The translations under genes were made by a program, and so were the position numbers. Of a stretch of DNA of 8,427 nt, positions 6,374-8,427 are shown piece after piece. The stretch's first letter is position 1. Every line of letters starts with the position of its first letter. The stretch comes from Myxococcales bacterium (lineage in GTDB: Bacteria; Myxococcota_A; Polyangia; Polyangiales; Houyiibacteriaceae). The notes below the pieces were generated by a model. That model was not told the origin of the DNA. It saw only the letters and a program-made list of their open reading frames with translations, and ran no database searches. The DNA is taken from NCBI GenBank assembly GCA_030622585.1, contig JAUXFZ010000079.1, positions 1 to 8,427 on the forward strand. The letters run 5' to 3'.

Positions 6374-7269
6374 GTGCTGGGCGGGCGACTCGTGTAGAGT
6401 TCACCCTCGACGTCGCCGTGCACGAGCGACTTCATCTCGGGGGTGGCGCGGCAACGCCAAAGCGCGCTTCGCGACCCGATCGCCTCTGCGCCATGGTAGT
6501 GATTGAAATCTTCGAAGACCGCTTCAACGAGAAAACCCGCGTCTCCGAGAATCCGTTGCTTCTGAAGCCCGCGTTCACTGGCCCGCCGGCTTTGCCCGAA
6601 GCAAACGTAGAGCCGCCCATCGGACTTGAGCATGTCTGCAGCCCTGCTGACAAACAGTCGAAAACCTTCCAACGCGTACGGCGGATCCATGAACACAGCG
6701 CCGTAACGACGGTTCATGGGTTTGGGGATCGGTCGCCGCAAGTCGTGGTGCACGGTGCTGTGCTCCCAGCCATGCTGTTCAGCAGTCTGCTCCAAGATGG
6801 AAAGCACTTCTTCGTCGCTGTCGAGCGCAGTGACCTTGCGGCCCGCGCCGGCGAACTGCACCGCGGCGCTAGCCAAATCATCGTCGCCCAAAAACACGAG
6901 GCCGCGTTGATGCTCTCCAGCCTCGAGCAAAAGTTGCGCGCGACGTACGACGGTGTCGACGGTCGCGTACACTTGGTCGAGGGCGCGCTTCGGCGTACTG
7001 CGTTGCGCGGCCATGGTCTCGTAGGCGGCGACCCAAGACTCGGCGCCGGCCTCGAGGGTGCTGCGAGCGACCAGCTCCCGAGCTAACGCGGCCAGTCCGC
7101 GATCCGAGCAGCGAAGGCGGCGATCCTCGTCTTCGAACCACTTGGGATAGCGCTCAACGACTTCGCGGACGACCGACGATGCTTCGCCCGCCGCGTGAAC
7201 GACTTCGCCCCGGGAGAGCGAGCGACCGTCGCCGAGGGCTCTGAGGATGCGGAACGCTCCTTCGTACAC
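6370..7269 (-). CDS. bpsA: BpsA-family branched-chain polyamine synthase (bis-aminopropyl spermidine synthase-like)
   Basis: 299 residues in two parts. An N-terminal winged-helix-like domain covers about 1-65, and a Rossmann-fold catalytic domain covers about 95-290. The core holds DQVYATVDTVVRRAQLL (98-114), VFLGDDDLASAA (125-136) with the GDDD signature (128-131), VTALDSDEEVL (146-156), FMDPPYALEGFRLFVSRA (193-210), YVCFGQ (221-226) and FEDFNHYHG (252-260). This string of motifs is that of the archaeal/thermophile enzyme that adds aminopropyl groups from decarboxylated S-adenosylmethionine to spermidine, giving N4-branched polyamines. The DPPY motif also recalls N-methyltransferases, and older annotations call this family a putative methyltransferase. 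The start is taken as GTG at 7269, six bases after the infA stop; no Shine-Dalgarno is seen, so translation may depend on coupling to infA. It is shorter at the N terminus than the characterised archaeal enzymes. Family assignment is firm; the exact polyamine product in this organism is inference. Confidence 0.82.
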   Translation of the reverse strand: MYEGAFRILRALGDGRSLSRGEVVHAAGEASSVVREVVERYPKWFEDEDRRLRCSDRGLAALARELVARSTLEAGAESWVAAYETMAAQRSTPKRALDQVYATVDTVVRRAQLLLEAGEHQRGLVFLGDDDLASAAVQFAGAGRKVTALDSDEEVLSILEQTAEQHGWEHSTVHHDLRRPIPKPMNRRYGAVFMDPPYALEGFRLFVSRAADMLKSDGRLYVCFGQSRRASERGLQKQRILGDAGFLVEAVFEDFNHYHGAEAIGSRSALWRCRATPEMKSLVHGDVEGELYTSRPPST

Positions 7270-7275
7270 AGGGAG

Positions 7276-7554
7276 CTACTTGTCGCGAAACACGATCATG
7301 CCGTGCGTGAGATCGTACGGGGACAGCGCAACCGTCACACGGTCACCCAGGATCACGCGGATGCGGAACTTGCGCATCCGCCCGCAAAGCTGCGCGCGCA
7401 CGGCGGCCCCGGCTTCGGTCGTCACCTCGAACTGGCCGCCAGCGTAGACCTGACTCACCACGCCGTTGAGCTTGATGTGGTCATCACGCTTATCGTCCCG
7501 TTCGAAATTCCGCTCGAACTTCCTTTTCCTGCCTCTCGGGCTGCGTCTCGCCAC
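7276..7554 (-). CDS. infA: Translation initiation factor IF-1, with basic N-terminal extension
   Basis: IF-1 binds the 30S A site during initiation and works with IF-2 and IF-3. The S1/OB-fold core covers about residues 26-90: IKLNGVVSQVYAGGQFEV, then CGRMRKFRIRVILGDRVTV, then LSPYDLTHGMIVFR. 'GRMRK..IR...GDRV' and 'SPYDLT.G' are diagnostic. At 92 residues it is about 20 longer than the 72-residue E. coli protein. The extra residues are an Arg/Lys-rich head (ARRSPRGRKRKFERNFERDD). The start is GTG at 7554, supported by a strong GAGGAG five bases upstream; no other start fits this ribosome site. It is the first gene of a two-gene minus-strand unit with the bpsA-type gene. It is not flanked by the ribosomal-protein or secY genes that often accompany infA. 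Divergent from the GMC pair. Confidence 0.93.
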   Translation of the reverse strand: MARRSPRGRKRKFERNFERDDKRDDHIKLNGVVSQVYAGGQFEVTTEAGAAVRAQLCGRMRKFRIRVILGDRVTVALSPYDLTHGMIVFRDK

Positions 7555-7559
7555 TCAGT

Positions 7560-7565
7560 CTCCTC
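7560..7565 (-). promoter_or_regulatory. Strong Shine-Dalgarno that fixes the GTG start of infA
   Basis: On the minus strand AAAAGAGGAGACTGAGTG places GAGGAG five bases before the GTG at 7554. It is the clearest ribosome binding site in the window and shows that the basic N-terminal extension of IF-1 is translated. Confidence 0.8.
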
Positions 7566-7650
7566 TTTTCCCTTCGCCGAAACGTAAGTCGTCTCAGGCC
7601 GCCTCGCCAGTTTGGGAGGAATCTTTCTTGATACCCGCGGGGCTTTGCTT

Positions 7651-7678
7651 TTTGTAGCACCCCCGATGGAAAAGTCAG
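7651..7678 (-). promoter_or_regulatory. Possible sigma-70 promoter for infA
   Basis: Reading the minus strand, CTGACT (7678-7673) and TACAAA (7656-7651) are separated by 16 bp, a tolerable match to -35/-10 elements. Transcription from here would give a leader of roughly 90 nt before the GTG at 7554. The match is imperfect and no experimental support can be seen. Confidence 0.3.
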
Positions 7679-7690
7679 CCTGAACAGATC

Positions 7691-8227
7691 ATGGTGCCCA
7701 ATCTGGTGCTCCGGCGACACCCCGACGATGGATGGACGCTCGCAGCGCCCATGAAGGTGGGCGCGCGAACACGTCGGCTCCTGCTCCGACTGGCGGACGC
7801 CATCCTGCCCTCGAGTCCGCGCACCGAAACGACACTCGAGGACGTCACCGAGCATGCACTCGTGTGCCTTCGGTACATGCCCCGTTCGACGGGCGTGCTC
7901 TTTCTCGTCGGGATGCACGTGCTCAACTGGTCGCCACTGTGGCGGCTCAAAGGAGTGCGTCCGCTCACGGCGCTTCCCACGGACGTTGCACGGCGTCACC
8001 TGGCCGGTGTCACGAAGAGCCACTGGTTGGCGATTCGCCTGCTCATGGTCGGGCCGCTCGGCCTCTTCATGTCGTCGTACTTTGATCAGGACTACGTGCA
8101 TCGCGAGCTCGGGTACGAGCCCACCCCGTTTATCGCGGAGCGAATCGAGATACGACGCAAGTGGGTCGAGGGCCAGGAGCCACGCGCCGACGATGAGATC
8201 CACCATCGCGCGGGAAGTCGGCCATGA
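7691..8227 (+). CDS. Small partner protein of a GMC oxidoreductase (gluconate 2-dehydrogenase subunit 3-like, tentative)
   Basis: A 178-residue, mostly helical protein. Segments of note are TRRLLLRLADAILPSS (27-42), a short hydrophobic stretch GVLFLVGMHVLNW (68-80), LPTDVARRHLAG (95-106), and WLAIRLLMVGPLGLFMSSYF (112-131) followed by YVHRELGYEP (135-144). The order 'ADA.LPS ... a helix ... W...R ... L...YF....V...LGY.P' resembles the small subunit / N-terminal helical module that accompanies FAD-dependent GMC dehydrogenases and long-chain alcohol oxidases. I recognise the pattern but not a named gene. The stop overlaps the start of the following GMC gene by ATGA, which strongly supports a shared function. 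There is no Tat or Sec signal peptide, and the hydrophobic stretches could be membrane-associated. The ATG at 7691 has no clear Shine-Dalgarno; an in-frame ATG at 7751 would trim 20 poorly conserved residues and is a possible alternative. Confidence 0.6.
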   Translation: MVPNLVLRRHPDDGWTLAAPMKVGARTRRLLLRLADAILPSSPRTETTLEDVTEHALVCLRYMPRSTGVLFLVGMHVLNWSPLWRLKGVRPLTALPTDVARRHLAGVTKSHWLAIRLLMVGPLGLFMSSYFDQDYVHRELGYEPTPFIAERIEIRRKWVEGQEPRADDEIHHRAGSRP

Positions 8228-8427
8228 CGGTCCTCGCGCACCGCGACTACCGATCAGGGGAGCAACACGAGGCGGAGGTCGTCGTGATCGGCACGGGTGC
8301 GGGCGGCGCGGTCATCGGAGCCGAGCTCGCAGAAGCGGGCCGCGACGTCGTGTTCCTCGAGGAAGGCGGGTACCACCCGACATCGAGCTTCAGCCCCTAC
8401 CTCACCGAGTCGCTACCTCGGCTCTAT
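8224..8427 (+). CDS. GMC-family FAD-dependent oxidoreductase, N-terminal part (cut by window edge)
   Basis: The first 68 codons are present. VVVIGTGAGGAVIGAELAEA (19-38) is the dinucleotide-binding GxGxxG fold, and VVFLEEGGYH (42-51) ends in the beta-2 Glu that binds the FAD ribose. ESLPRLY at the window edge fits the usual continuation in bacterial GMC enzymes of the cholesterol oxidase / long-chain alcohol oxidase type. Members oxidise alcohols to aldehydes or ketones using FAD. The start ATG overlaps the stop of the preceding small gene (ATGA) and has GGGAAG six bases upstream. There is no signal peptide before the FAD fold, so it is cytoplasmic. Substrate cannot be judged because the catalytic C-terminal domain lies outside the window. 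Confidence 0.85.
   Translation, partial: MTVLAHRDYRSGEQHEAEVVVIGTGAGGAVIGAELAEAGRDVVFLEEGGYHPTSSFSPYLTESLPRLY

Noticed and set aside
6343..7086. 247-residue plus-strand frame opposite the bpsA-type gene
   Set aside because: No domain features; the minus-strand frame carries the GDDD and DPPY motifs.
7628..7656. Plus-strand TTGATA, the palindrome CCCGCGGG and the following T-rich run, as a promoter or terminator
   Set aside because: TTGATA has no acceptable -10 partner at 16-18 bp, and no plus-strand gene ends upstream that would need a terminator.
7490..8206. 238-residue minus-strand frame opposite the small GMC partner and the divergent region
   Set aside because: It overlaps infA in another frame and the ATGA-coupled plus-strand gene; its composition is typical of a shadow frame.

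Overview
This is a GC-rich bacterial chromosomal window with a typical Gram-negative gene repertoire. No phage, plasmid, IS, CRISPR, tRNA or rRNA signal is visible. The gene mix (PAPS sulfotransferase with a DUF1214 protein, a PaaX-type regulator, a GMC oxidoreductase with a separate small partner, a BpsA-type polyamine synthase, IF-1 with a basic N-terminal extension) suggests a Myxococcota or other 'deltaproteobacterial' lineage. That placement is an impression from gene content, not a measurement.

Layout. Positions 1-4461 hold a minus-strand run of five genes, transcribed in the order pdxJ, SDR oxidoreductase, DUF1214 protein, sulfotransferase, nupC-type nucleoside transporter. The last gene is cut by the window edge. 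The gaps are 33 bp, 9 bp, a 4-bp ATGA overlap and 24 bp, so this looks like one operon. A 137-bp AT-rich divergent intergenic region (4462-4598) carries several palindromes and separates pdxJ from a plus-strand pair: a PaaX-family regulator (4599-5390) and a monoacylglycerol-lipase-like alpha/beta hydrolase (5441-6373). The hydrolase runs head-on into a minus-strand pair, infA then a bpsA-type gene (7554-6370). The two convergent stop codons share the bases CTAG at 6370-6373. A second divergent region (7555-7690) separates infA from a plus-strand pair: a small GMC-partner protein (7691-8227) and the start of a GMC-type FAD oxidoreductase (8224 to the window edge), again overlapping by ATGA.

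How the genes may work together. The SDR, DUF1214 and sulfotransferase genes look like a small-molecule tailoring cassette (redox plus sulfonation of a hydroxylated, perhaps lipidic or steroid-like, substrate) sitting behind a vitamin B6 gene. The PaaX-like protein is the obvious candidate local regulator, with the palindromes as candidate operators. The infA-bpsA pair links translation initiation to a gene whose family makes branched-chain polyamines, which are known to support translation in thermophiles. The last pair is probably a two-subunit alcohol or sterol-type oxidase/dehydrogenase. The substrates of the tailoring cassette and of the GMC enzyme cannot be read from the sequence.
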